A stretch of DNA of 64,000 nucleotides from Acanthosepion esculentum (GCA_964036315.1 OZ038509.1:32649603-32713602); one strand, 5' to 3'; shown: positions 13,120-25,677, counted from the stretch's first letter. The notes: generated by a model not told the origin, from the sequence alone. A program made the numbers and translations.

Positions 13120-14360
13120 CATTTTCGTAAAGATAAAAAATTCAACAAATATAAACTTATTGTACTAATGGAGAATTAAACATATGAGAGACATGATCAT
13201 TATAGTGGTATTCCATTCTACTAATTAGGGAGGAAACCCCCATCAATACCAGAAAGAGCAATCACAGTTATTGAACTTAAGAAACCTATTTTTGAAAAAT
13301 TGTCTTAAGAAAAAGATTTTACAAATTTCAAGCGAAATTAGATCTGTCTGCTCGGTCAATGAATGCCGAAAGTTTCCTTATAAGGAAACGGCTAATAATG
13401 TCATTAACATTATCAATACCAAAAAAACAAAACAAAAAAAATGATGGTATACTATATTCAAAATCATAAACAATTTTTAATTAAAAGTAAACATAACTTA
13501 AATTTAATTTGCTGTTAATCAAATTACGTAAATGTCATTTAATCATAAAATTATAAGTATTAATTTGGGGATAAACAGGCTTGTTTGCTGAAAATTCAAT
13601 TTTTTTTTGTCTTGATGCAGAAGAACATACAAACTTTCTAAAATAATGTGTTGAAAGTTGATTATATTGAGTGGTGAAAATATGTATATTTTCTACAATA
13701 TTATAAAAATAACTTTGACATAAAATGAAAATTTTACAGAGTTGTTTCTCTTACAATAAGTATCACTTAATTATCTCCCTTACTTCATAATAAGAGCTGA
13801 GGATAATATTTATTGTCAGTAACCACAAATATGAATCTGTTCTTTGAGCAAACATTGAGCGATGAATATTATTTAATTTCATCTCTAAGTGTTAGGAAAA
13901 TGCAAACATTTTAATCGGTCATTATGCCTTTCTAATAGAATATTTTTTTGACTAAAGGGAGATAATCACTAGGCGACATTTAAATAAATTTAACCATAGT
14001 ATAGTTTATTTCTGTTTCGTTAAATGTTTTTATTTATTAAGCGGGGTCAAGGATTTTATAATTTGAGAATAAGTGACCTATATGCCCTCTGTATATTAGT
14101 ATTTATTTCAAGTTGTTATGTTTCCCCATTATTAGTTCTCGTTGGGATCAACATGTCTGTCCAGTTTTACAGCGCTCTGCCGTGAATTTTCACCGATTTT
14201 AAAAACGTTGTCATTTTGATGGTTTAAGATATTACAGTGATTTTCAAAACTTTCAAACTTATTGTGCTAAATTCAGGCCCCAATAGAAAAGTGGATAGAG
14301 AGGTAAATTCATTAATCATATAATAAATGCAGCCAATTAGCTTCCAGTTGATTTGATTGA
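13120..14360. other. unassigned AT-rich DNA
   Basis: No gene was seen. It contains a perfect 18-bp palindrome at 13373-13390 (GTTTCCTTATAAGGAAAC) and two copies of the mollusc-type motif TTATCTCCCTT / AAGGGAGATAA, near 13772 and 13955. Confidence 0.4.
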
Positions 14361-14499
14361 TTTTTCTTTACGGCTTATCAACCCATTGTGGGTTATTTAA
14401 AGCCGAAACATATTTTCAGTTGTAAGAATAATTTTTTTTTTGCGAGTGAATACCGCATAAATAATTTTTGAGAATAAAAATGATTTTTCCAAACTCAAG

Positions 14500-14625
14500 T
14501 GCTACTATTTAACCCATAGCTAGAGGAGGAGATGATAGATTCATGCCCCTTCCAAGGTTATTTGTGCGTAAGTGAATGTAACGAACCCGAGTGGAATTTA
14601 AACTCGGCTATCCAGTAATTAGTTC
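14500..14625 (-). mobile_element. SINE-like repeat fragment
   Basis: AGTGAATGTAACGAACCCGAGTGGAATTTAAACTCGGCT-type sequence (14571-14610) is a diverged copy of the B-box-bearing block at 8950-8998. A block near 14375 (TATCAACCCATTGTGGGTTA) has a relative at 45323 (TATCAACCACTATGGGTTAT). Confidence 0.4.
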
Positions 14626-14631
14626 AGAAAG

Positions 14632-14864
14632 GATAAATACATGTGTGTGATTGGGTAAAAAATAAATACATATGTGTGATTGGGTAAAAAATAAATACAT
14701 ATGTGTGATTGGGTAAAAAATAAATACATTTGTGTGATTGGGTAAAAAATAAATACATGTGTGTGATTGGGTAAAAAATAAATACATGTGTGTGATTGGG
14801 TAAAAAATAAATACATATGTGTGATTAGGTAAAAAATAAACACATATGTGTGATTGGGTAAAAA
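14632..14864. repeat. 29-bp tandem array, 8 copies
   Basis: The unit is ATACATATGTGTGATTGGGT plus an A-rich linker; the period was measured as 29 bp between successive GTGTGATTGGGT blocks. It lies just downstream of the SINE-like fragment. The long minus-strand frame across it is a by-product. Confidence 0.9.
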
Positions 14865-15136
14865 AAGATTCATTCTGAATAATGTAATTTCATCCTGAAT
14901 CCTAATGACAGATGCATAAAAAGCAGAAGCAAGAAACAATACATGAAAAATTGAAATTTAAGGAGACATGAAGAATTGGAAAATCAAGGGAAGAATGTTT
15001 GTTAAAATCATCGCGAATAGTTGAGAAGGAAGTGATGGGATACGGAAAACACTTTATATGCAAAAGCTGCCAGTGATTAATGGAAAAACTCGAGTACAAA
15101 GATAATAATAATTATGACAAGAATAGTATTAATATT

Positions 15137-15278
<142 letters not shown>

Positions 15279-15484
15279 ATTAGTTGATTTAAAATATGGG
15301 TTTTTCGCTACACAGTGATAACCATGTTTCAGAAATGGAAGCTAAAGCTTTCGAATTTATTTTTGTTATTAAACCTAAGACATTAGTTCCATTTCCTTGT
15401 CAAGCGAATTAATGCTCTGTAAATTTACATTGAGCACTATTGTGTAAAAATAAAAATAAAAATATCTATGTTCTTTCTTTTTAT

Positions 15485-15490
15485 TTATAT

Positions 15491-15556
<66 letters not shown>
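15485..15556. repeat. (TA)n microsatellite abutting Tc1-like element
   Basis: TA dinucleotides run directly into the left terminal repeat of the Tc1-like element. Confidence 0.9.
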
Positions 15557-15557
<1 letters not shown>

Positions 15558-16985
15558 CAGTGTTGTGCAAATGTAAATGAACTCCTAAGATAATATTTTT
15601 TAAAAATGTGTCTCTTTTCTTCAGATAACCAACAAATCTTAATTAAACTATATAATCTCCAAGACCTCCATTAAACGAATTACAACCATTTTCAAAATGG
15701 AATAAAAATCTTAATTAAAACTAATTAATTTCATATTTGGTGACTCCTCCTTTTGAGGTCACGACGCCAACCAGTCTTTTTCTATAATTTTTAAGAAGTT
15801 TCTGGCGGTAGTTAGCGTTATTTTTTTAGCATTCTTGGCAAAACTCCTACAATTACTTGATATTACCTGAGTTTCTTGAATGTACTGCCTTCTTTAACTT
15901 GAACCACAGATTTTCAATTGGGTTTAGATCAGGACTTTGACTAGGACATTCCAAGACTTGAAATTTAAATTTTTTGTTTTGTGGATTACTTTGATGCTTC
16001 GGATCCCTGACCTAAACCCAACTTTTGAACCGAGGGCAAGACATTTTCAAATTGCTTGGTATCTTGCAGTTCAATTGTACTGTCAATACGTATTATTTTA
16101 CCTCTTCCTGATGTAGGACAGCACACCCAAAACATAAAGCTGCCGTCATCAAATTTAATTGATTTCACTACATTCTTCTCTTATTAGCCGTATTAGGAGC
16201 TCACCAGACATACCGCTTATCATTCCCCAGTAAACGTTCTAGTTTGGTCTCATTCGACCACCTTTTGCCAAAACGTTTCTAGCTTATCAATATGAGCGTT
16301 GGCATAACTGAGCCGATCTTGTTTATATTTTGTCGTAAGCAGTGGTTTTTTTCTCAGCCATGAGTCGTTCGGATTTCGTCGCATTGATTGCGACATTGGC
16401 CAGCGGGGTTTGGAGAACAATACAGGTTATACATAGTAGGATTTTCCTGGGCTTGCCAAACAAGATGTTTACTTAATCCTGCAATTATTCTTTGCGGACG
16501 GCCTCATTATGATTGCGACAACGTCATATCAATGTTTTCCATTTGTTCATAATTTGTCGCACGTTGGAGACGTGCAACCCAGATCGTTTTCATAGCCTTT
16601 TGTAGTCTTCTCCATCATTATAGACTTCAAATATGCGATTTTTATAAGCTTTTTTTGATCTTGGCATATTTTGTTTGATTTATTCTCAAACTGCACTCTT
16701 TGCATACACAATATGTTATAGTGGTTGATTGCAAACACCTGTTATTTTGATTTTCACACGTGTACAAACTTTATTTGCACTGGCAAGCATGTAAGACAAA
16801 AATACATCTTAGTTTTTAATTAATGTTTTTATTCTAGCTTGATAAAAGAAAGTGGTTGTAATTCGTTTAATAAAGGTTTTTCTTAATGAATATATAATTT
16901 AATTAAGATTTGTTTATTATCTGGAAAAAATAGTATTTTTTTTATTATTATCTTAGGGATTCACTTACTTTTGCGCAGTACTATA
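15556..16985 (-). mobile_element. Tc1-like transposon, 1.43 kb, inactive
   Basis: The terminal inverted repeats are about 40 bp (left CAGTGTTGTGCAAATG...CTCCTAAGATAATA; the right complement starts TATAGTACTGCGCAAAAGTA). TA lies at both ends. Size and structure fit a complete Tc1-type element. It sits between (TA)n tracts, so the exact target site cannot be defined. Confidence 0.8.
15721..16667 (-). pseudogene. Tc1-type transposase pseudogene
   Basis: Cut-and-paste DDE transposase. It starts with MPRSKKAYKNRIFEVYNDGE (16667 downward), followed by an HTH-like stretch (VRQIMNKWKT) and KKPLLTTKYKQDRLSYANAH. The first catalytic aspartate lies in ESDETK. FDDGSFMFWVC and DPKH follow, then [12 protein letters not shown] near 15920, which supplies the catalytic glutamate. 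It ends GVVTSKGGVTKY with TAG at 15721-15723. Length, about 315 codons, fits the family. Several frameshifts and stops (for example after ENLW and in YVW) make it nonfunctional. The tryptophan usual before SDE is replaced by glutamate. Confidence 0.8.
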
Positions 16986-17020
16986 TATATTATCTCCCTT
17001 ACTTTACAATAACAGATGAG

Positions 17021-17022
<2 letters not shown>

Positions 17023-17110
<88 letters not shown>
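17023..17110. repeat. (TA)n microsatellite, left border of PLE pair
   Basis: 88 bp of TA dinucleotide adjoin the 3' tail of the minus-strand PLE piece. Confidence 0.95.
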
Positions 17111-17111
<1 letters not shown>

Positions 17112-17668
17112 TGGGCACAAAGTGTATAAAAACTGTCCAAAAGCTCTGCATATCTGAGAGCTTTCGGTTATTCTTTTAGCCATTATCAAGGGGAATTTTT
17201 ATTTTATTTTATTTTTTTTTAACTAAATATGTGGGTTTTTATGTATGTTTCGAAAATTATAGGAATATTTTATTTTCCGAACACGGTCAACACATTGTGG
17301 CCGTATTCATATTTCATTTTATTGAGTGTTGACTTTTCCTTTTTTATTATTAGGGCTCACATTATTTTTAATCTCTTTGTACATGTGAATGAGGCTATTA
17401 TACTTGTATTTTCTTCAAGTATGTTTCGGATGGAGTCTACTAGGTGTGTTTGAATGAATCCTAATAGAACTATGGTCCGGTAGGTGTAACGTAAGTCGTT
17501 TCGATAGGTATGTAGTAGTGTAACCAATGTAATTATCTATGAGTTTGGTTTCATCAGGAACACAGTTCCTTAAGGGGCACTTAAACTCTTAAATAATATT
17601 GGTTCTTTGTAGTTTTGATTTTGCGGATGTCTTGTTATTTTTATGATAAGGTTAGCTGTTCCTATAAC
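17112..17668 (-). mobile_element. Penelope-like retroelement type B fragment, inverted
   Basis: On the minus strand it reads TNLII..., then YEFKCPL-like and DNYIGYTTTYLSKRLTLHL (17560-17480), the GIY-YIG endonuclease of PLE type B, over two frames. The type B 3' tail follows (complement of GCCATTATCAAGGGG at 17181) and ends at (TA)n. It lies head to head with the next feature. Confidence 0.6.
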
Positions 17669-17896
17669 TTTAGACACGACATAAAAACCGCGCATATTTT
17701 GTTAAAAATAAAAAAATATAAATCGCGCTTGATAATGGCTAAACGAATAGCCGAAAACGCTTGGATATGCAGAACTTTTAGACAGTTTGTTCACACTTAG
17801 TATCCAGAAAAGAAAACACTTGTATGAAAAAATTAGATAAAAAGCTTAATAGCAATACTTTTTCAGTTATCTTTAACGAAGTATGCTGCCTAAATA

Positions 17897-17897
<1 letters not shown>
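17660..17897 (+). mobile_element. Penelope-like retroelement type B 3' tail
   Basis: The blocks CCTATAACTTTAGACACGAC, CTTGATAATGGCTAAACG, TATCCAGAAAAGAAAACACT and AAAAAGCTTAATAGCAATAC match 2226-2392 and 58195-58345 in order. No coding part is retained, and it ends at (TA)n. Confidence 0.6.

Positions 17898-17898
<1 letters not shown>

Positions 17899-17976
<78 letters not shown>
17899..17976. repeat. (TA)n microsatellite, right border of PLE pair
   Basis: 78 bp of TA dinucleotide. Confidence 0.95.
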
Positions 17977-17978
<2 letters not shown>

Positions 17979-18645
17979 TTCGTTAAATATGACAAACAAG
18001 GAAAATTTAATTAATTTGTATTTAGTTTTTACAGCATTCTTACATTTTCCCGTTTGGCTTGAGTAAGGGAGTGTAAAAATTGATGTATTGTTTCAAGCGC
18101 TTTCAGCCATTTTGTAGCGCGATTTGCCTTGGAGTTTTCTTAATTTCTCTTCATGTTTGACTGTATAAGATGTTTCTGTGTTGTTTTGAATACTAGTAAG
18201 TGTGTTTATTCCGAGCTTCGTGTGTTGAGCGCGGTTGAAATTCCAAGTGCTCGCCTTTATATTGTAGTTAAAAAACTTTCCACACCTCATTGCAGCTGTT
18301 GAATAAGGTGGGGTTGATAGTGGGAGAGAGATATTTTATGCACAGGCCTCTTTTATAGAGAGATAGCTCCAGTAATTTGATTTATATAGAATTTTGATGT
18401 TTTCGATCAGAGTTTTTATTAAGGGATCAGGTAAATCGTTGGTGGCTAGATAATTGACATATGAAACGTCTACTCAAGAAGAGTCCGATATCGCTTGGGA
18501 CAATGGGCAACACGGACAATTTTGCACTCCCTTAAACTCAACAAACGAAAAAAAATTTAAGAACGCTGGAAAAGCTAAATAAAAAATTAATTAAATTTTT
18601 CTTGTCTGTCATATTCAAAAAACATGTTTAAAAGAAAGGTTGCTG
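17977..18645. mobile_element. repeat with ~110-bp inverted ends, copy 1
   Basis: 17977-18080 (CAAGGAAAATTTAATTAATT...GAGTAAGGGAGTGTAAAA) is repeated inverted at 18515-18640. A related unit with the same inverted ends is at 36855-37200. The interior CAAGCGCTTTCAGCCATTTT recalls the PLE type B tail, so a PLE-derived terminal-repeat pair is likely. (TA)n lies on both sides. Confidence 0.5.
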
Positions 18646-18649
<4 letters not shown>

Positions 18650-18739
<90 letters not shown>

Positions 18740-18768
18740 GAGAGAGATAGATAGATAGATAGATAGAC
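18650..18768. repeat. (TA)n-(GATA)n microsatellite
   Basis: TA dinucleotides change to GATA tetranucleotides with a short GA interruption. Confidence 0.95.
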
Positions 18769-18769
18769 A

Positions 18770-19984
18770 GAAAGATAAACTAATGTTTGGTATACATGTA
18801 CTATGTGATTACCATAAAAAAGTTGATCTGTTATTAACCCAATTTATACTAGACTCACTTCAGATGATCACAAAATATACTTTTTACTCAATGTTACACC
18901 AGAATATAAGAGAAGACAAATGCACCAGCAGGTTAACCTGGAAGGTGACCTCTTAACTACCTAGTCTACATTTGCACCTTATAGGATATCACCGCAACCA
19001 GGTGACAAATACTTTTTTCACTACATGATTTAATAATTTGTATATAAAATATATATACGTGTCAACTAATTTATTTTTGCTCTTTATTTGCATTTTTAAT
19101 TGTTTTACGAATATATTGTGAGCTTTAGACAATGCTTTTCTTTCAATATAAGATTCTAAATCCATTTTTTATCGTCCAAATACTTGTTTCACCTCCCTGT
19201 GTATAAGCGTCCAATCGAGAGGGAAAGGAAAAAGAGTCTTTCATATCCTCAAGACACAAATGACCCACTTTCAGAAAAAAAAAAGCCTCATGCTAACTTG
19301 CCGATATTGACTGGCGATCATCGGAGTGGAATAAGCCATAATTTTATGTATTACAGATTTAGTCACGTGTCATTAGTCTAGACAACGATAACATTATATA
19401 TAAAAATTAATTGACTTCGTTGTAGAGATATACAAATTCGCCAAGTGTTTAAAGACATCGATTTAAAATCGAATTAAGAAAAGTGATCATTTGTCAGGAA
19501 ACTTCGCCCTAAGATCATAAACAATTTGTAGACTTCAAATGTAAGAAAAACTGGTTATAGCGACATAGCCAGAAATCAATAATTCCTAGAATGCTGGATT
19601 GAAAGTATCGACAATTAAAGACATTATCAAAGTGGTGATCACGAGAAATAAAAAATTTAATTCCTATAATTCCATAGAAAAAATGAAACCGCTCTACTTG
19701 CAGGTAATTCAGAGACATTCTCTTTTTCACTCGCCCTTCACAAGAAGAGCACGCGGAATCAAGCATCTCCAGAAATGCAGACCACAGATAAGTCAACTTA
19801 CCCAAATATCACGTTCTCATGTTTAATACTGCCATTTACTGATAGACGTATCACTTGCAAATAATCTATCCATTCACCAATAGAAACGCAAATCCGAAAC
19901 ATTTACTAACAACCTTATTACAAGAACTTTCGTACATCTACCGAATTTGTACAACACAATCCTTTTGATAATAAATCCTTCTGA

Positions 19985-19985
<1 letters not shown>
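18770..19985. other. unassigned DNA
   Basis: No gene or repeat family was recognised. Short overlapping frames on both strands near 19515-19826 have no known motif. Confidence 0.35.

Positions 19986-19986
<1 letters not shown>

Positions 19987-20054
<68 letters not shown>
19987..20054. repeat. (TA)n microsatellite
   Basis: 68 bp of TA dinucleotide. Confidence 0.95.
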
Positions 20055-20056
<2 letters not shown>

Positions 20057-21034
20057 GAAAATTATAAGATAAATATGTTATAAAATCACTACAAAAATAG
20101 CCATTTTGTTTCAACACTTCTGGTGTGTTATCAAGTGTTGAATGTAGAATAAAGGCTTTTAAAAGCTCCAAATCAATAACGCCCACCCCCGGCTAAGGGA
20201 AACGCTGTTACATAAGCTGGAATGACTAATCAAAATACAAGTATATGAGAATTCAAAAAACTTGACAACAACCTTGGTTATAATAATTAATGCTTTAATG
20301 TTAGGGCTAGATTAAAATAGAAATCATTCTAACTAAATAATATTAAATTTTACTATAAAATTAAAAATGAAAAATTACCAATTTTAAATTTTAAATTTAA
20401 TCTGTATTAAGTTTAAAAAATTATAAAATTATTTAAAGAAGAAACTGAGGAAAAATACATGTTTTGTTATTTATTTTGTTTTTATTGAAAGGCCAAAAAT
20501 TAAGTTAGAATAAACGTTAAAATCTAATGTTGCTTAGTTACAACTTAGATACATTTGAAGTGATGATGTAGGCAGGGGAGGGTGAAATCTTGTACAATCA
20601 GATTATAATACACAAACTCGTAGACATATTTAGATATATAAACTCGCAAAAAAGCGACAAAACAGGAAATAGGTGTCCACGACCCTTAAAAAAACTAAAA
20701 CAAAACCGACAACATATACACACCAAGAAATATGAAAATTTGAAAGTGTTAGTAAACGAATTCAAACATCCTATTAAAATATAACTTATACGGGCAAAGA
20801 TATATAGATAAAAATGGTTGAATAGATAAAATTTAATATGGGTAGAATAGAAAAACAAATATTCGTCAATGAACAACGTAAGGAAAAAGGACAATAAAAT
20901 ATAAAGAAATGGATAGAAAAATAAATATATGCGCATATACAAATGAGAAAAACAAAAAACAAATTCAAATCTCGAGGACAAAATGTAACACCTAAAAATA
21001 ACACTATCTAATATATAAAAAAGAAATCTCCTAA
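20055..21034. other. unassigned AT-rich DNA
   Basis: Very A/T-rich, with no gene recognised. It grades into the CATA-rich low-complexity tract that follows. Confidence 0.35.
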
Positions 21035-21349
21035 ACACACAAATATATATAAATATAAATATGTGAAAAAAATAAAAAATACATACGTATGTACATACAC
21101 ATATACCCATATACATATATATACCTACATATACACATATACATACATACATACGCACACACATACGTACACATATGTACATATACGCACATAGAATTGA
21201 ATATAAAAATATCAACCTACACAGCAACATAAAATAGTAAATAATATATATATCTATATATACATATATACACACATACACAGACATATACATACATACA
21301 TATATACACACACATATATATAAACACATACATACATATACATAAAAAA

Positions 21350-21407
<58 letters not shown>

Positions 21408-21470
21408 ATATATACATACACACATATACATACACATATACATGCATAAACCTACACATATACTAACAAT
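21035..21470. repeat. CATA/CA/TA low-complexity tract
   Basis: Imperfect ACATATAC and CACA units extend for over 400 bp, with a CA-TA-TG core near 21350-21408 that can fold on itself. Long frames of Y/I/C/V here are artefacts. Confidence 0.85.
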
Positions 21471-21555
21471 ATTACAGATACAAAATTGTGGAGCGTGCAG
21501 TCGCAGCGCTAAGGTGGAATTTTTGAAAATTTAAGTTATACCATTTTTTACTAAT

Positions 21556-21903
<348 letters not shown>

Positions 21904-22047
21904 CTCCTGAAAAATTAATTTCGGTTGCGCTCTTTAGTTTGAGGTGTGAGTTTGTAAACAGTGACTATTTAAGCTAATATTGCACGACTCTTCGGCAGAA
22001 TTGAGTCACTGTCAGTCACTGTGTGTTTATCTAAATCTAAAAATAAA

Positions 22048-22088
22048 CACACTGATGAGCTGTGAAACAGCGAAACAGTTTGTCTGTG
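22048..22088 (+). ncRNA. type I hammerhead ribozyme motif, unit 1
   Basis: Stem I is CACA (22048-22051) with UGUG (22085-22088). The core CUGAUGA is at 22052-22058. Stem II GCUGU/ACAGC closes a GAA loop (22059-22071). GAAA is at 22072-22075. A minimal stem III CAG-UU-UG precedes U16.1 C17 at 22083-22084, the predicted cleavage point. All invariant hammerhead nucleotides are present. The very short stem III suggests action as a dimer or in tandem RNA, as for other metazoan hammerheads. Confidence 0.75.
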
Positions 22089-22248
22089 GATGACAAAAAT
22101 ATTGGCTCCTGAAAAATTAATTTCGGTTGAGCTCTTTGGTTTGAGGTGTGAGTTTTTAAACAGCTAATATTGCATGACTCTTCAGCAGAATTGAGTCACT
22201 CTGTGTTTATTTAAATCTAAAAATAAACACGCTAAAATTCACCTTCAT

Positions 22249-22330
22249 CCCTGCCGTGTGCCGACGGCTTAGTGCGAGAAGTTCCGACTGACGCTAATTC
22301 AGTCGGGTTTCGATCCTAGCTAGAGGCAAC
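22249..22330 (+). tRNA. tRNA-like module (pseudo-tRNA) of the retrozyme-like unit
   Basis: An A-box-like GTGCCGACGGCTTAGTG is followed by a 7-bp anticodon-type stem CGACTGA/TCAGTCG around a 7-base loop CGCTAAT, then a B-box-like GGTTTCGATCC. The variable arm is missing and the T stem is imperfect, so it is a tRNA-derived promoter module rather than a working tRNA. Ten bases further on the hammerhead begins. Confidence 0.5.
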
Positions 22331-22342
22331 CGGACGTCTAGC

Positions 22343-22383
22343 CACACTGATGAGCTGTGAAACAGCGAAACATTCTGTCTGTA
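22343..22383 (+). ncRNA. type I hammerhead ribozyme motif, unit 2
   Basis: CUGAUGA (22347-22353), stem II GCUGU-GAA-ACAGC (22354-22366), GAAA (22367-22370) and UC (22378-22379) are all kept. Stem I is CACA/UGUA (three pairs) and stem III CAUUCUG has only two pairs. It is probably weaker than unit 1 as a monomer. Confidence 0.65.
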
Positions 22384-22387
22384 GATG

Positions 22388-22389
<2 letters not shown>

Positions 22390-22446
<57 letters not shown>
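22390..22446. repeat. (TA)n-(TG)n microsatellite
   Basis: A TA run passes into TG directly after the hammerhead unit. Confidence 0.95.
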
Positions 22447-22447
<1 letters not shown>

Positions 22448-22790
22448 TTGGTTAAATATTCTAGACATGCCTATTTATATTATAATCCTTTCTAATTCAT
22501 GGATCAATTTCTTAACGCTATTATTAAACACATTAATAATTTTTAGATGTTTTTTTCAAAATTTAAAATAGTTAAAAGAACGTCCATTCGTTTTAAATAC
22601 GGTACAAGGCTTTTCAACATTGAGCCAACCCCCGCATATGTAGATAGTGTAATTGGTCGGGATCTCAAAATAACATAATGTTCATACCATTTGTGGTATA
22701 GTTGGATGGTATGATGGTTTGGTTGGTTTGTATTTCAAACTGCTCGTCTAAATACAATCGGCAATCTGATTAATGTTTTTCTCATAATTC
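22447..22790. other. unassigned AT-rich DNA
   Basis: No gene or repeat family was recognised between the hammerhead units and the right arm of the inverted repeat. Confidence 0.35.
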
Positions 22791-22922
22791 TACCTTAGCG
22801 CTGCGACTGCACGCTCCACAATTTTGTATCTGTAACACATTTCAAAAAAACATATTTCGATTTGCATTATATTTTTTCATCTCGGATGCTACCTGAATTA
22901 TATCAAAACCAAAATAGTTTCA

Positions 22923-22964
22923 GTGCCTGATGATGACCGGAGAACCTGTCGAAAGTACTTGCAT
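22923..22964 (+). ncRNA. hammerhead-like motif of the 22.9-kb repeat
   Basis: Stem I is GUGC/GCAU (22923-22926, 22961-22964). CUGAUGA is at 22927-22933. One extra U is followed by stem II GACCGG-AGAA-CCUGUC with a single C-U mismatch. GAAA is at 22951-22954, stem III is the palindrome GUAC, and UU sits at the cleavage site. The extra U after the core also occurs in the 25.5-kb motif, which suggests a shared origin, perhaps in PLE terminal repeats. Confidence 0.5.
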
Positions 22965-23160
22965 ATTTAAGTAAGACCTAATACAGTTTATTACTAAAAA
23001 AGCAAAAAAACAAAAACAAAAAACAAAACAAAAAACAAGAATTATAACATTCATTGAGTGTGTTAATGCATTTTAAAAATTTAGTTAGCGATGTGAATTT
23101 ACCATTTTATCTCATTAACTTTACTAATTTACTTTTTGTATGAATGATTCATTGTAATAT
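22927..23160 (+). mobile_element. dispersed repeat with hammerhead-like start, copy 2
   Basis: This is the better-preserved partner of 21556-21776, in the same orientation 1.37 kb away. It ends at GATTCATTGTAATA, before the following (TA)n tract. Confidence 0.55.
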
Positions 23161-23182
23161 AAATTAAACTGCACCACATATT

Positions 23183-24955
<1,773 letters not shown>

Positions 24956-24957
24956 TA

Positions 24958-25590
24958 TTTACACTATTTACATCGTTCGGACTGTTGTCCTCTTCCTTAT
25001 TGACATATTCACGACATTTCGGTCGTTGTACGCCCCGGTCTTTTTCAGGTGATATACAATGTAATGAAGTTGAAATAATGGACAAAGAACATCACTGGAA
25101 AATACGAAAACTTAAGGAATCAGCGCATATGCTAGGCTAGAAAACTTTCCTATGCCGGCCAAGCATATACATGAATACGATAAACCAATAACGCAGAGAG
25201 TTAGAAAAAAAAACAACAATAGCTGAAACTTTAATATGAGCGCTAGTAAAAAGTCATTACTGAAACATTAAGTTTATAAGTCTCAAAAATTTACTGTGAA
25301 TGAATTTTTAGGACTTATAAAAACTTATGGCCCAGTGGATAAAAGCGTTGGTTGACCCAAAGAGTTGTGTTATTAAAGAAAAACTGAGAAAAGGGAATTA
25401 ACTGAAACTGAGATATCCAAAAAAAAAAAAAGGCATGGCATGTGGAATTAGAACAATATACCTCGTGGACTAAATAAAGGGTTCGGTTCGAAATTCACCT
25501 GAAGATGGTCGGAAAGTTCAACGGCCGAAAGGTCGTGAATATGGCAATAAAGATGAGGACAACTGCCCAAACGGTGTAAATATTTAAAAA
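24958..25590 (+). mobile_element. composite repeat with tRNA-like core and inverted hammerhead-like ends, copy 2
   Basis: The left end 24970-25050 and right end 25495-25575 are inverted copies over about 80 bp (GTTCGGACTGTTGTCCTC, TTGACATATTCACGAC, TTTCGGTCGTTG and their complements). The interior holds an A-box-like TGGCCCAGTGGATAAAAGCG at 25328, then GGGAATTAACTGAAACTGAG and GGGTTCGGTTCGAAATTCAC. Copy 1 (11503-11850) has the same order without the 300-bp left insert. The CCTGAAGATGG...GGCCGAAA...GTCGTG signature resembles PLE terminal repeats. Confidence 0.6.
25493..25540 (+). ncRNA. hammerhead-like motif at repeat right end
   Basis: Stem I is a perfect AUUCAC/GUGAAU (25493-25498, 25535-25540). 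The core CUGAAGA fits CUGANGA. One extra U is followed by stem II GGUCG/CGGCC (25507-25526). GAAA is at 25527-25530, then GG and U16.1 C17 at 25533-25534. Stem III is reduced to two bases, and GG instead of the expected CG removes the dimer palindrome. The inverted end near 25050-24990 carries a decayed version (CUGAAAA, GAAA, GUCGUGAA). Confidence 0.5.
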
Positions 25591-25611
25591 CAACTATTCT
25601 GAAAATGCGGA

Positions 25612-25677
25612 AGAAAGGACGGACGGACGGACGGACGGACGGACGGACTATCTGTCTATCTATCTATCTATCTATCA
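25612..25677. repeat. (GGAC)n-(TATC)n microsatellite
   Basis: Nine GGAC units are followed by about six TATC/TCTA units. The GGAC motif is unusually GC-rich for this window. Confidence 0.95.

Noticed and set aside
14632..14864. CRISPR-like array of 29-bp repeats
   Set aside because: Units are contiguous tandem copies without unique spacers, and the DNA is eukaryotic.
14619..14939. 106-codon minus-strand frame over the 29-bp array
   Set aside because: By-product of a tandem repeat without stops. No ordinary protein features.
17540..17560. Complement CCTGATGAAACC in the PLE fragment as a hammerhead
   Set aside because: It lies in the coding part of the GIY-YIG region (PDET) and has no stem II.
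20598..21443. 281-codon minus-strand frame rich in Y, I, C and F
   Set aside because: It runs over the CATA/CA/TA low-complexity tract. The more normal C-terminal part has no recognisable motif.
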